The notes: generated from the letters alone by a model not told the origin. Counted from the first letter of the stretch, positions 16,430-25,075 are shown. The stretch: 64,000 nt of DNA from Peribacillus huizhouensis (GCF_014138605.1 NZ_JACJHX010000004.1:310001-374000); one strand, 5' to 3'. Made by a program: numbers and translations.

Positions 16430-17728
16430 TTGCTTACTTTAGTTAAAGGTCAGAGGTTGAATTTGAGCAAACAATACCCTCTCACGAAAAAATGGCGCAT
16501 TACCGTCGCTTGGGATATTTCCGATCCTTATGATCGTAACCAATATGATGTAGATGTATCCGTATTTATGTTAAATGAACAGCGGAAAATCCCGCTCGAA
16601 GAATACTTTATCTTTTATAACCAGCTAGAATCTCCGGACAAGTCCCTAATCATGGCCAGCCAGATGCCAAACAATGCCGAACAACAAATTACAATTCATC
16701 TTCCCTACATAAAGGATGATATTCATGAAATTCTATTTGTCGTGACCATACATGATGCTGTTGAAAAGAATCAGAGTTTCCAGCAGTTTCGTTCCATCCA
16801 TATGACTATTGAAGACTTTAACACAAATAAAACACTCTTTACCTTTACTGAAAAGCAGTTTTATGGCGAAACAGCCTTTGAACTAGGAAAAATTTACAAG
16901 AAGGATGGAGCATGGCGTTTTAATCCAGTAGGTAGAGGATATAATGCCGGGCTTCAGGAATTCTTAGATCTTTATTATGAAGAAACAGTAGAAGCACCGG
17001 AAGCCACTCCCGAACCGGTTCAAATAATCGAACCCATCAAGCTAACAAGTTTCGACCTGCTTAAGAAAAAGGTCGATATTGTGTTAGAGAAAAAGGCACT
17101 GCAGAAAGGAATTGCACGTGTAGGGGTAGTCCTTGATATATCAGGGTCTATGCGCAGGCTTTATCAAAGCGGAACCGTTCAAAGTGTTTTAGAGAGGCTG
17201 CTTGCACTGGCAACACGCTTTGATGATAACGGCATTTTAGACGTGTGGATATACGACAATGAATTTACACGAATGCCTTCGATTACCGAAATCGACTTCA
17301 CCGATTATATCGAGCGCGAAATCCTCGGTAATCCATCTGTAAAAAAATTCGGTGCCAACAATGAACCGCCTGTTATGAGAGATGTATTACAAAAATACTT
17401 TGTTGAGGAAAAAAGTAAACTACCAGTTTATTTAATTTTCATTAATGACGGTGGCGTGAAAAAGGCAAGTCGTAAACATGACAATGTTCCAAGAGTACTA
17501 ATCGAATCCGCTCATCAGCCATTGTTCTGGCAATTCGTCGGAATTGGAAACGGAAATTTTGACGTCCTTAAGAAACTTGATGAATTAGAAGGAAGGTTCA
17601 TCGATAACGCAAACTTCTTTCAAATTGTTGACATCGAAAATGAAAGTGATGAGGAGCTATATAATAAATTACTCAATGAATTCCCGTTTTGGATGAAAGA
17701 AGCAAAAAGCAAGCGTGTAATTCATTAA
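16430..17728 (+). CDS. TerD-von Willebrand A fusion protein (TerF-like)
   Basis: 432 residues from TTG 16430 with GAAGGA 9 bp upstream. Residues 1-180 form a degenerate TerD domain (LTLVKGQRLNLSKQ, VAWDIS, YDVDVSVFML, TIHDAVEKNQ) in which the acidic calcium loop is replaced by ASQMPNNAEQQI. Residues ~225-430 form a vWA domain with an intact metal-ion-dependent adhesion motif, DISGSMRRLY (DxSxS), and later DVWIYDNEF. This is the TerF architecture of the tellurite operon; vWA domains usually recruit partner proteins in a metal-dependent way. It is divergent from yceG. A MITE lies about 120 bp after its stop. Confidence 0.9.
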   Translation: MLTLVKGQRLNLSKQYPLTKKWRITVAWDISDPYDRNQYDVDVSVFMLNEQRKIPLEEYFIFYNQLESPDKSLIMASQMPNNAEQQITIHLPYIKDDIHEILFVVTIHDAVEKNQSFQQFRSIHMTIEDFNTNKTLFTFTEKQFYGETAFELGKIYKKDGAWRFNPVGRGYNAGLQEFLDLYYEETVEAPEATPEPVQIIEPIKLTSFDLLKKKVDIVLEKKALQKGIARVGVVLDISGSMRRLYQSGTVQSVLERLLALATRFDDNGILDVWIYDNEFTRMPSITEIDFTDYIEREILGNPSVKKFGANNEPPVMRDVLQKYFVEEKSKLPVYLIFINDGGVKKASRKHDNVPRVLIESAHQPLFWQFVGIGNGNFDVLKKLDELEGRFIDNANFFQIVDIENESDEELYNKLLNEFPFWMKEAKSKRVIH

Positions 17729-17847
17729 GTGCAATAAAGAGATAGAGGAGTTTAGAGAGAAACACTGGTCTTGATATGTGCTTCAACCACTTTTCAAGCG
17801 AGATTTAAGTTTTGGGCGCATGAACCACTTTTGTTGTCTTTCCGATA

Positions 17848-18081
17848 GGCTGTTTTCACATACTTTGTTGCTTTTCAATCATTTTTACACTAATAACCCG
17901 GGTTGATTTCCGTTGCAGGTACTCGCTTTCCGCGGGCGGTCTCAGAAGCCTCCTCAGTGCTTTGCACTTGCGGGGTCTCCCTCAACACGCTTTTCCCGCA
18001 GGAGTCTCGCACCTTCCACTACAATCAACATCTGTTCGAATTGGTTTCTTGCTAAAAACAACAATCTTTACGAAAAGAGCC
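17848..18081 (+). mobile_element. MITE-like repeat, copy A (complete)
   Basis: A 234-bp element beginning GGCTGTTTTCACATACTTTG and ending CTTTACGAAAAGAGCC; the ends are imperfect inverted repeats. It is flanked by TTCCGATA (17840-17847) and TTACGATA (18082-18089), an 8-bp target duplication with one mismatch. The interior is GC-rich (CCGCGGGCGG, GCGGGGTCTCC, CCCGCAGGAGTC) and can fold. It carries no gene. Confidence 0.85.
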
Positions 18082-18160
18082 TTACGATAAAAACATATTA
18101 TATGTAGTAATTACTGGGGATGTTATAGGACATCCCCTTTATTCCTCTCCCCGACTCACT

Positions 18161-19423
18161 TTACTCTTCTACATAAGGTATCGTTAATGGACCCAAAGGC
18201 AAGACAGCTATCGACATATCCTCACCATAAAGCTGTTTTAATTCCTCTAGCGTTTGTTCAATATTATCCGTGCTTTTTAGCATGGCACCCTTCACTTGCT
18301 CATCCGTAAGTTTTGAATAAACATATACATCTGCCCACACTTGTATAACCGCCTGTTTTTGAACTTGCCATTGATCAAACATCTTAAAATCAGGACTGCT
18401 TATTAAATCTAATAGCTCTTGAGGACTTTTTGCCATGTCAAAAATCTTCGCATAGTTACCATGGCTTGGAAGCCCATCGGAACATTCGGAAGCAATAATA
18501 ATAGCTCCCCCTTTTTTCACGATTTTTTGCGCGGCGCTCATCCCCTTTACCGCTTGATAAAGATTCTGATCAAGAGGGTAGCCTGAATTTGATGTAATAA
18601 CTACATCAAATCGCTCAGCACACTGTATCATCGCATGTTCCTTAACAAACGCGCACCCTTTGTCATGCGCTTCATACAATTCACCAGCAAATACAGCTGT
18701 TATTTCTTTATCTTTATTTAATGTGACGTTCAACATGAAGTCTGGTTTGCACATTTGATTTATTTCACGCGTCATTTCTTGGACAGGATTGTTCTCCATA
18801 TTCCCCCATGTAGAAAGGGGATCCCCGATCATCCTTGCATTATGAAATGTCATGATTGTCTCTATCCCAGCAATCCCCGGCATGATGCCTTTAGGCCCCC
18901 CAGAAAACCCAGCAAAAAAATGGGGTTCAATAAAACCAGTTACAATCCGAAAATCAGCTTCGACATACTCTTTGTTTAAATAAACATCACACCCAAACTT
19001 ACTCTGACCCAAATTAACTAAAGTTGCTTTATCATGGCAATTATTATTGATGATGCGAATATTATCTACGACCCATTCGCCAAGCATCGAAACAAACTCT
19101 TCCCTCGTTTGATCCCGATGAGTACCAGTGCCGTTTATGATAACAAAATTCTCTAATGGAACATGGTTCAATTCCTCAATCAGCCAAGGAACTAGTTTAT
19201 GATTAGGTGTAGGTCTTGTAATATCACTGATAACGATTGCAATAGTATCCGTCGCTTTAACAGTTTCCTTAAGGGAACAAGCGCCTATTGGATTTCTAAG
19301 AGCATGTGTAACCGCCTCTTTTTCTTCCTCAATTCCAGGTAGATGGTTTGGCTCAACCAAGAATACATCATCAGGTAAATCAAGTAACAATCCTTCTTTT
19401 CCATACAATATATTTGTTTTCAT
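18161..19423 (-). CDS. LarA-family nickel-pincer hydroxyacid racemase/epimerase
   Basis: 420 residues from ATG 19423 (AAAGGA 7 bp upstream; further in-frame codons at 19429 and 19474 sit at or before it). Matches the LarA/DUF2088 superfamily: SDITRPTP, GTGTHRDQ (His ~102), IEPHFFAGFSGGPKGIMPG with His ~168 and the lysine (~178) that carries the nickel-pincer nucleotide, the following metal-ligand His (~194) and the C-terminal GYPLDQNLYQAVKG signature. Members racemise lactate, malate and other 2-hydroxyacids or epimerise sugar acids. Next to glycerate kinase and KdgT, a glycerate or aldonate substrate is inferred. The cofactor genes larB, larC and larE are not in this window. Confidence 0.88.
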   Translation of the reverse strand: MKTNILYGKEGLLLDLPDDVFLVEPNHLPGIEEEKEAVTHALRNPIGACSLKETVKATDTIAIVISDITRPTPNHKLVPWLIEELNHVPLENFVIINGTGTHRDQTREEFVSMLGEWVVDNIRIINNNCHDKATLVNLGQSKFGCDVYLNKEYVEADFRIVTGFIEPHFFAGFSGGPKGIMPGIAGIETIMTFHNARMIGDPLSTWGNMENNPVQEMTREINQMCKPDFMLNVTLNKDKEITAVFAGELYEAHDKGCAFVKEHAMIQCAERFDVVITSNSGYPLDQNLYQAVKGMSAAQKIVKKGGAIIIASECSDGLPSHGNYAKIFDMAKSPQELLDLISSPDFKMFDQWQVQKQAVIQVWADVYVYSKLTDEQVKGAMLKSTDNIEQTLEELKQLYGEDMSIAVLPLGPLTIPYVEE

Positions 19424-19592
19424 ATCCATTTCCTTTCCAATAAAGATTAATAGATACAGGGTGTTAACACTCAACCATTAATAGTTGAAACGCCTAAGCC
19501 GAATCGAATAAGGTAATGTGAGCGTAGCAGAACAGATTCGAATGACGAATGGATCTATGTAATAGGGATTCGAAGTACCCGAACCAAAGAAT

Positions 19593-19655
19593 CAGACCTC
19601 ACAACTACTATATATCCATATATATCGTGTATAGAATGCGAGGTCTGCCCCTTTT
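19593..19655. terminator. GTCAGACC-type hairpin between kdgT-like and larA-like genes
   Basis: CAGACCTC (19593-19600) pairs with GAGGTCTG (19640-19647), with an AT-rich inner palindrome, in the 240-bp gap between the permease stop and the racemase start. It could partly uncouple the racemase from the upstream genes. Confidence 0.45.
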
Positions 19656-19665
19656 AAATAGCCTC

Positions 19666-20790
19666 TTAATTGATAGATGAAGGTGTTGCTGGGTCGATGT
19701 CATTATTTGGGTTTATATCTTCAATCGTACCATCGATACCACGTTTCTTTTGATATTTATCTACTAAAATAACAGCGATTGGACATAAAATAGCTGTCGT
19801 TAAAGTAGCGATTGAGATTTGCGCGGTAGCAACGTTTACTATACTTGCATAGCCAGCAGCCTCCACATCACTCATCATGCCAGAACTTGCTGCAACTGCT
19901 GATGCAGCAGCTATCGCTGCCGGTGTAGCTGCTGCATTTCCTGCTGTCGATGCTTCAGCAACAGGACCAATATAACTTTTTTCTTTGAATAACTTGAATA
20001 CAAGAATACCAGTCGTAGCTGTAAGTACAGTTGTTAAAATACCGATTGTAAGACCCGCAGCTACAACGGATGGGTTGAAGAAATTAGCAAGGTTCATCCC
20101 CGCCCCTAAAGCAAAAGCGAAGAATGGAACAGGCAGGATTTCTCCCGGCTTTAAAAAGGCTCGGATTTCAGGATCTAAATTACCAAGTAACATTCCTAAA
20201 CCAATTGGTAGTAAAACTGCGATAAATGCAATGATTGGGAAACTAGAGCCTAATAAACCTAAAGACATAAGAGTGAGGAATGGACCATCGTTTAAAGATA
20301 GAACCGACACTGCGCCAACATCCGAACGATTTCCATACTGACCCGTCAAGGCTACATACATTCCACCGTTTCCATTTGTCATAGCGGCAATAATAGCCAA
20401 TGTAGACAACCCAAGAATTCCATCCATTGGATCGAAAAAGATTCCAAATAGTAGTCCTATTGCAAGTCCAGTTAAATATTTTGAAGAAGTGAGCAAGACG
20501 CCTTTCTTAAGTGCTCGTCCCCCTACTTTCAAGTTCATCTGGCTTCCAGCACAGAAAAGGAAAAGTGCAATTAATACAAGAGAACCATTTTTAAATAATG
20601 CCTCCGAAAACCCACCGATTCTTAGAAATTCATAAAACCCCTCTGGTGTTTGAGCAACCCCGAGCTTCTTCAAGAAATTCATGACAAAAGGAATATGCAT
20701 TTGATCAACTGTGTTTAATAGCGCTCCAAATAATAGAGGAACAACCATTAACCCACCCGGAACTTTTTCTATCGCTTTTTTGATTTTCAT
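19666..20790 (-). CDS. 2-keto-3-deoxygluconate permease (KdgT family)
   Basis: A 374-residue integral membrane protein with about 10 hydrophobic segments. The N-terminus IKKAIEKVPGGLMVVPLLFGALLNT and the segments GVLLTSSKYLTGLAIGLLFG, IIAAMTNGNGGMYVALTGQYG and EASTAGNAAATPAAIAAAS are typical of KdgT, a cation-coupled importer of 2-keto-3-deoxygluconate and related acids. ATG start with AAAGGGAGG upstream. It is 15 bp after the glycerate kinase gene, so the two form an operon. The true substrate may be another sugar acid, as the KDG kinase and aldolase are absent. Confidence 0.9.
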   Translation of the reverse strand: MKIKKAIEKVPGGLMVVPLLFGALLNTVDQMHIPFVMNFLKKLGVAQTPEGFYEFLRIGGFSEALFKNGSLVLIALFLFCAGSQMNLKVGGRALKKGVLLTSSKYLTGLAIGLLFGIFFDPMDGILGLSTLAIIAAMTNGNGGMYVALTGQYGNRSDVGAVSVLSLNDGPFLTLMSLGLLGSSFPIIAFIAVLLPIGLGMLLGNLDPEIRAFLKPGEILPVPFFAFALGAGMNLANFFNPSVVAAGLTIGILTTVLTATTGILVFKLFKEKSYIGPVAEASTAGNAAATPAAIAAASAVAASSGMMSDVEAAGYASIVNVATAQISIATLTTAILCPIAVILVDKYQKKRGIDGTIEDINPNNDIDPATPSSIN

Positions 20791-20805
20791 ATGCCAAACC
20801 TCCCT

Positions 20806-21948
20806 TTAATTCTGTAATTGATGATTAAAAAAGGTGCGAGCAACTTGCTCTGAACAATGTTCTACTAATTCATCTGCACGTTCCATTGCTTCATTTAGCT
20901 TCATCGGTTTATTAATAATACTGTTCACACTCACTACTCCAAATTGATATAAAGTTTCAACACCTTGCCCAATAGAACCTGCTAGAATAATAGTGGGAAT
21001 CCCTAGTCCTTTAGCAGCTTGAGCTACTCCCATTGGTGTCTTTCCTGATGCAGTTTGATAGTCAACTTGACCCTCTCCTGTAATGACAAGATCTGCACCA
21101 ACAAGAGCTTGCTCTAATTTTGTATATTCAATGACAATGTCAATCCCACGTCTCATTTCAGCAGGGAAAAATGCTTGGTATGCGCCTCCAAGACCTCCAG
21201 CTGCACCAGCTCCTTGTAAATCATGCAGATGGATACCTGTCACTTTTTCAACTTCATTTGCCCAATGCGTTAAACATTGATCCAATATTTTCACATCTTC
21301 TATCGTCGCACCCTTTTGTGGGCCAAAAACAGAAGAAGCTCCATCTGGTCCGATTAAAGGATTTTGTACATCAGAAGCTATGAGGAATTTCATACCTTTA
21401 ATTCTTTTATCAAATCCACTAATGTCGATAGAGTTTATCCGGGCTAATTCAGCTCCACCAAAGGAAATCTCCTTCCCTTCTTCATCTAAAAGCTTCAGCC
21501 CTAGAGCCTGTAGCATCCCAGCCCCTCCATCATTCGTAGCAGAGCCGCCTATTGCCAAAATGAAAGATTGAAACCCATCATCTAATGCTTGCTTAATTAA
21601 TTCTCCAGTTCCATAAGTAGTTGCAAGTCTTGGATTAAGCTTGTCAGAGGTGATGTGTGCAAGCCCTGATGCGGACGCCATTTCAATGACACATGTTTCA
21701 CCATTCCCTAATATTCCGTATTCAGCTTCCACACTTTCACCAAGTGGTCCTGTAACAGATACACTCCTTTTGCTACCGCCTGTAGCTACAACCAATGTCT
21801 CCATCGTCCCTTCACCACCATCACCTATAGGTAGCAAAACAGTTTCTGCAGCAGGAAAAGCCCTTTTAATGCCTTTTTTGATAGAGATAGATGCTTCTAC
21901 TGCACTTAAACTACCTTTAAATGAATCTGGTGCTATAACGATTTTCAT
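20806..21948 (-). CDS. Glycerate kinase (GarK/GlxK type)
   Basis: 380 residues, the standard length of type-II glycerate kinases. The signature MKIVIAPDSFKGSLSAVEAS, the glycine-rich GDGGEGTMETLV, GGSATNDGGAGMLQALG and LVITGEGQVDYQTASGKTP are all present. It phosphorylates D-glycerate to 2- or 3-phosphoglycerate and so feeds lower glycolysis. First gene of the operon; ATG start with GGAGGAGGGG. A cre-like palindrome (21969-21984) lies just upstream, so catabolite repression is likely, with specific control by the divergent CdaR-type regulator. Confidence 0.93.
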   Translation of the reverse strand: MKIVIAPDSFKGSLSAVEASISIKKGIKRAFPAAETVLLPIGDGGEGTMETLVVATGGSKRSVSVTGPLGESVEAEYGILGNGETCVIEMASASGLAHITSDKLNPRLATTYGTGELIKQALDDGFQSFILAIGGSATNDGGAGMLQALGLKLLDEEGKEISFGGAELARINSIDISGFDKRIKGMKFLIASDVQNPLIGPDGASSVFGPQKGATIEDVKILDQCLTHWANEVEKVTGIHLHDLQGAGAAGGLGGAYQAFFPAEMRRGIDIVIEYTKLEQALVGADLVITGEGQVDYQTASGKTPMGVAQAAKGLGIPTIILAGSIGQGVETLYQFGVVSVNSIINKPMKLNEAMERADELVEHCSEQVARTFFNHQLQN

Positions 21949-21968
21949 AATACCCCTCCTCCCTTAAA

Positions 21969-21984
21969 TAGAAAACGTTTTCAT
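21969..21984. promoter_or_regulatory. cre-like site (CcpA) at the head of the glycerate operon
   Basis: TAGAAAACGTTTTCAT matches the cre consensus WTGNNARCGNWWWCAW at all but one position. It is 20 bp upstream of the glycerate kinase start, a place where CcpA would repress. Confidence 0.65.
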
Positions 21985-22100
21985 TTTTTTCTAAATAAAT
22001 TATACCTGAACTTGACTCTTGAAAGCTTCATGTTTAACGTATAAAATACAAGGCTTATTTTCCGAATATTTTGTAAGGAGTAACTAAAAACGGAGGAATT

Positions 22101-23192
22101 ATGTTAACAAGGAGTATAGCTCAGACAATTGTTAAAGAAACTTCAATACGACTTAACCGGAATATTAATATTATGAATGATTCTGGTATTATCATCGCTT
22201 CCCGAGATGTTGAAAGAATTGATGATATTCACGAAGGAGCACTTCAGGTTTTAAAAAGCGGCCAGACACTAATAATTCCTACTAATCAAAGTGTCACTTG
22301 GAAAGGTTCTCACCCTGGTATCAACCTCCCTATTGTTTTTCACGACAAGATCGTTGGCGTCATCGGTATTACAGGTAATCCCGATGACATGGCTGATTTA
22401 GGGGAATTAGTAAAGATGACAACGGAGTTAATGATAAAAGCTGAATACATGGCTTCCCAGATGGAATGGAAGAAACGAACGAAAGAAATGGTAATTGAAG
22501 AATTATTGAAACTCAATCCATCCTTTGATCATATTCGTCGTGGACTTAATTTACTCGGCAATACATTTCATCCTCCATATAATACCGTTGTCATTCAAAT
22601 GGCTGAAGGTACGATTACAAATCATATTGTTGTAGAAAAGATCGAAGAAATACTAGGTGAGAAAAACGGAATTGTTGGTTTTATTAACACCAATCGTATC
22701 CTTTTGGCTTTTTCCAACCAAGAACAAACGCAGGTCGATAAAAAGCTGAAGAAAATTTATCACACACTAAAAAAACTGCAGCTAACATTTCGCCTAGCCT
22801 TCAGCATCCCGTTTGATTCTCTAAATATGTTTAATCAATCTTATCAAGATTGTGATTTAGCACTTGCGATCAGTCATCCTTCTAAAGATATGATCGCTTT
22901 TGCTGACGTTGAGCTCAAAGTTTTAATTCATCATCTTAATCGCTATGATTCTGAACGGTTTTACCAAAGAGTTATGACGAAAACACTCATAAAATATACC
23001 GACACACTTGAAAGCTTTTTTAAAAATAACTTTAACATCCAACAAACTGCCGATGAACTATTTATCCATAGAAACACCTTGATTTATCGCTTGAAGAAAA
23101 TCGAAGAGGAAACCGGTTATAATCCTAAACACTTCAAGGATGCCATCACTTTACAGCTTGCTATTTGGATATCAAATAAACAAAGTGGATAG
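22101..23192 (+). CDS. CdaR/SdaR-family sugar-diacid regulator
   Basis: 363 residues. The N-terminal ~130 residues (LTRSIAQTIVKETSIRLNRN, NIMNDSGIIIASRD, HPGINLPIVFHDKIVGVIGITG) form the diacid-recognition domain of CdaR. The C-terminus (NFNIQQTADELFIHRNTLIYRLKKIEEETG) is the PucR/CdaR helix-turn-helix. E. coli CdaR activates galactarate, glucarate and glycerate genes in response to glycerate-type ligands. Here it is divergent from the glycerate kinase-permease operon, so it most likely activates it. ATG start with GGAGG. Confidence 0.92.
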   Translation: MLTRSIAQTIVKETSIRLNRNINIMNDSGIIIASRDVERIDDIHEGALQVLKSGQTLIIPTNQSVTWKGSHPGINLPIVFHDKIVGVIGITGNPDDMADLGELVKMTTELMIKAEYMASQMEWKKRTKEMVIEELLKLNPSFDHIRRGLNLLGNTFHPPYNTVVIQMAEGTITNHIVVEKIEEILGEKNGIVGFINTNRILLAFSNQEQTQVDKKLKKIYHTLKKLQLTFRLAFSIPFDSLNMFNQSYQDCDLALAISHPSKDMIAFADVELKVLIHHLNRYDSERFYQRVMTKTLIKYTDTLESFFKNNFNIQQTADELFIHRNTLIYRLKKIEEETGYNPKHFKDAITLQLAIWISNKQSG

Positions 23193-23248
23193 TATTTACT
23201 GACTCCCTACAGTAAATGATGAATCGTCCTCTCTTGTTGAAGCAACAT

Positions 23249-23303
23249 GAAGAGGGTGTCCCTAAAGGTTCTGACCTTTCGTTTTGGGATACCCTCCTCT
23301 TCT
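23249..23303 (+). terminator. Terminator downstream of the CdaR-type gene
   Basis: GAAGAGGGTGTCCCTAAAGG pairs with CCTTTCGTTTTGGGATACCC and TCCTCTTC. It shares the TCTGACC loop with the cruciform hairpin family. Confidence 0.7.
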
Positions 23304-23311
23304 TAATAAAA

Positions 23312-23481
23312 GACTGGTTTCGTATACTTTGTTGCTTTTAACTTATATTTACACCACTACCCTGGTTTGCTTTTCGTTATAGGTACTTGCTTTCCGCGGG
23401 CGGTGTCAGGGGCCTTGCGTATCAACTACAATAAACATCTGCTCGAATTGGTTTCTGGTAAAAACAACACTCTTTACGAAA
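23312..23481 (+). mobile_element. MITE-like repeat, internally deleted copy
   Basis: A 170-bp diverged copy starting GACTGGTTTCGTATACTTTG, containing CTTGCTTTCCGCGGGCGG, then jumping to ACTACAATAAACATCTGCTC and ending at CTCTTTACGAAA. About 65 bp of the middle are missing compared with complete copies. Complete copy B abuts it directly. Confidence 0.75.
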
Positions 23482-23715
23482 GGCTGTTTTCACATACTTT
23501 GTTGCTTTTCAATCATTTTTACACTAATAACCCGGGTTGATTTCCGTTGCAGGTACTCGCTTTCCGCGGGCGGTCTCAGAAGCCTCCTCAGTGCTTTGCA
23601 CTTGCGGGGTCTCCCTCAACACGCTTTTCCCGCAGGAGTCTCGCACCTTCCACTACAATCAACATCTGTTCGAATTGGTTTCTTGCTAAAAACAACAATC
23701 TTTACGAAAAGAGCT
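23482..23715 (+). mobile_element. MITE-like repeat, copy B (complete)
   Basis: 234 bp, nearly identical to copy A, with the last base altered (GAGCT). Unlike the other complete copies it has no convincing 8-bp duplication (TTACGAAA and TTATTATA), as expected if it arose by recombination with the adjoining partial copy. It ends 8 bp after the ATP-grasp stop codon. Confidence 0.8.
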
Positions 23716-23723
23716 TTATTATA

Positions 23724-24764
23724 TTAGATAGCTTTTTTGATCTGCCCCTCTGCCAGAATAACTGCATTCTCAATATGGGTAGCTCTTATATCGAATACCG
23801 GCTTCTCTACTTGTACCTCACCTGTTAATAACAATTTCACGGCAAGATAAGGGAAGTTTACACCTGAAAGCGTTGAAATATGTAAACCGCCTGACATACG
23901 TGGGTTAATTTCTAAAAGCTTCGGAACGCCTTGATTATATTTTACTTGTACATTGTACACGTACGGAATGTTGTATATATCATGAATTGACTGGGCTAGT
24001 TGAAGAAGCTCAGGTACTTCCTCTAACTCGCGTATTCTTCCCCCTGCTTTTTTGCGAGGCACCGCTGCAAGAAGTTCTCCTCCATGAGCCAGACAATCAA
24101 TACTATATTCAAAATCAGCCAAATACTCCAATACCATTAATGATTGAAAAGAAGGTTCTGATGCCAAAATTTTATATGCTTCAGTAAATGAAATTTTATG
24201 TGATAGATTACCAAATAATTCTTTCAATCCATCCTCTTCATTTTTAATTACTCTGAACCCTTCGCCACCCCTACCGTCAACAGGTTTTACGCAGACTGTT
24301 TTCCCAATGCTATGTAATTGTTGATACGCTTTTGCAAATTGCTCAGCGGTTGTTACAATATGATAGTCCGGTATAAATTTTGCTAATCCGTTTTTCTTAA
24401 AGGATTCATAGAGCTTGCCCTTATCCGACATTGTCTCCATCAACAAATAATCATCAATTACTAAGACACGCGTCCCTACTTCATCGAATCGATTGAGCTG
24501 TTTCGAAATTTCCAATGCGTGCTGATACGGTATGAATACATTGATTTGATTCTTTTTACAAAAATCAACACAATATTGAACATACGCTTCACCATCTATT
24601 TCAGGCTCCGTTTCTGAATGGTCACACACGTGAAAATACACCGTATTTGGATTAGAATGCGTCCCAAAAATCTCGAACTCCATCCCATCAGGATTATTTT
24701 TTATTGCTTCAATAAAATGATACGCTGTCGAAAACCAGCGATTGAACCAAATTCTTTTTTTCAT
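23724..24764 (-). CDS. ATP-grasp ligase, probably of the Ter biosynthetic module
   Basis: A 346-residue ATP-grasp protein. The N-terminal domain (RIWFNRWFSTAYHFIEAI, PYQHALEISKQL) resembles a preATP-grasp fold. The nucleotide-binding core has KTVCVKPVDGRGGEGFRVI and LMVLEYLADFEYSIDCL, and the metal-binding end is PKLLEINPRMSGGLHIS. It resembles carbamoyl-phosphate-synthase-type ATP-grasps and the ATPgrasp_Ter family that accompanies Ter operons. Such enzymes join a carboxylate to an amine or thiol through an acyl phosphate. ATG start behind AGAGAGGA. It lies alone beyond the glycerate island, facing terF; its membership in the Ter pathway is inferred. Confidence 0.82.
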   Translation of the reverse strand: MKKRIWFNRWFSTAYHFIEAIKNNPDGMEFEIFGTHSNPNTVYFHVCDHSETEPEIDGEAYVQYCVDFCKKNQINVFIPYQHALEISKQLNRFDEVGTRVLVIDDYLLMETMSDKGKLYESFKKNGLAKFIPDYHIVTTAEQFAKAYQQLHSIGKTVCVKPVDGRGGEGFRVIKNEEDGLKELFGNLSHKISFTEAYKILASEPSFQSLMVLEYLADFEYSIDCLAHGGELLAAVPRKKAGGRIRELEEVPELLQLAQSIHDIYNIPYVYNVQVKYNQGVPKLLEINPRMSGGLHISTLSGVNFPYLAVKLLLTGEVQVEKPVFDIRATHIENAVILAEGQIKKAI

Positions 24765-24779
24765 TTAAACATGTCCTCT

Positions 24780-25031
24780 CTTACACTAATTAGGCATCAT
24801 TATGTTTTAGTTTTGCCAATTTTACAATAATTCATTCTATAATTTCCTAATAATTCCCCTAACCTCTAGTGATCAGCCTTTTTTCATCATCAATACATTT
24901 TTATTAAGCTCCATAACCTATCTGTATTATTATTGAATTCCTCGACACTGGACTTATTTCAACGAATGATAATAAGTGTGAGGATGAATAAGATGAATAA
25001 TCAAGTTATAAATTGAATGGTTAAAGTTATC
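24780..25031. other. Upstream region of the ATP-grasp gene
   Basis: About 250 bp of AT-rich sequence without a gene. It is followed by an orphan terminator in the plus direction (25032-25063), so a short transcript may arise here. A frame starting at 24984 encodes only about ten residues. Confidence 0.35.
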
Positions 25032-25063
25032 GAGCATTTCTTTGTAATGAGAAATGCTTTTTT
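25032..25063 (+). terminator. Orphan rho-independent terminator
   Basis: AGCATTTC..GAAATGCTTTTTTATC forms an 8-bp stem followed by a T-run. No plus-strand gene precedes it within 1 kb, since the upstream gene is on the opposite strand. Confidence 0.6.
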
Positions 25064-25075
25064 ATCTTTTTTTAG

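Noticed and set aside
17913-18107. Open frames inside the MITE copies (also at 23547, 27016, 59393, 59470 and 61008)
   Set aside because: The same frames recur only because the repeat recurs. They have no ribosome sites, and different copies keep different frames open.
17848-23715. Glycerate island as a composite transposon bounded by two MITEs
   Set aside because: Outer flanks (TTCCGATA and TTATTATA) do not match, while copy A has its own private 8-bp duplication. No transposase lies in the island.
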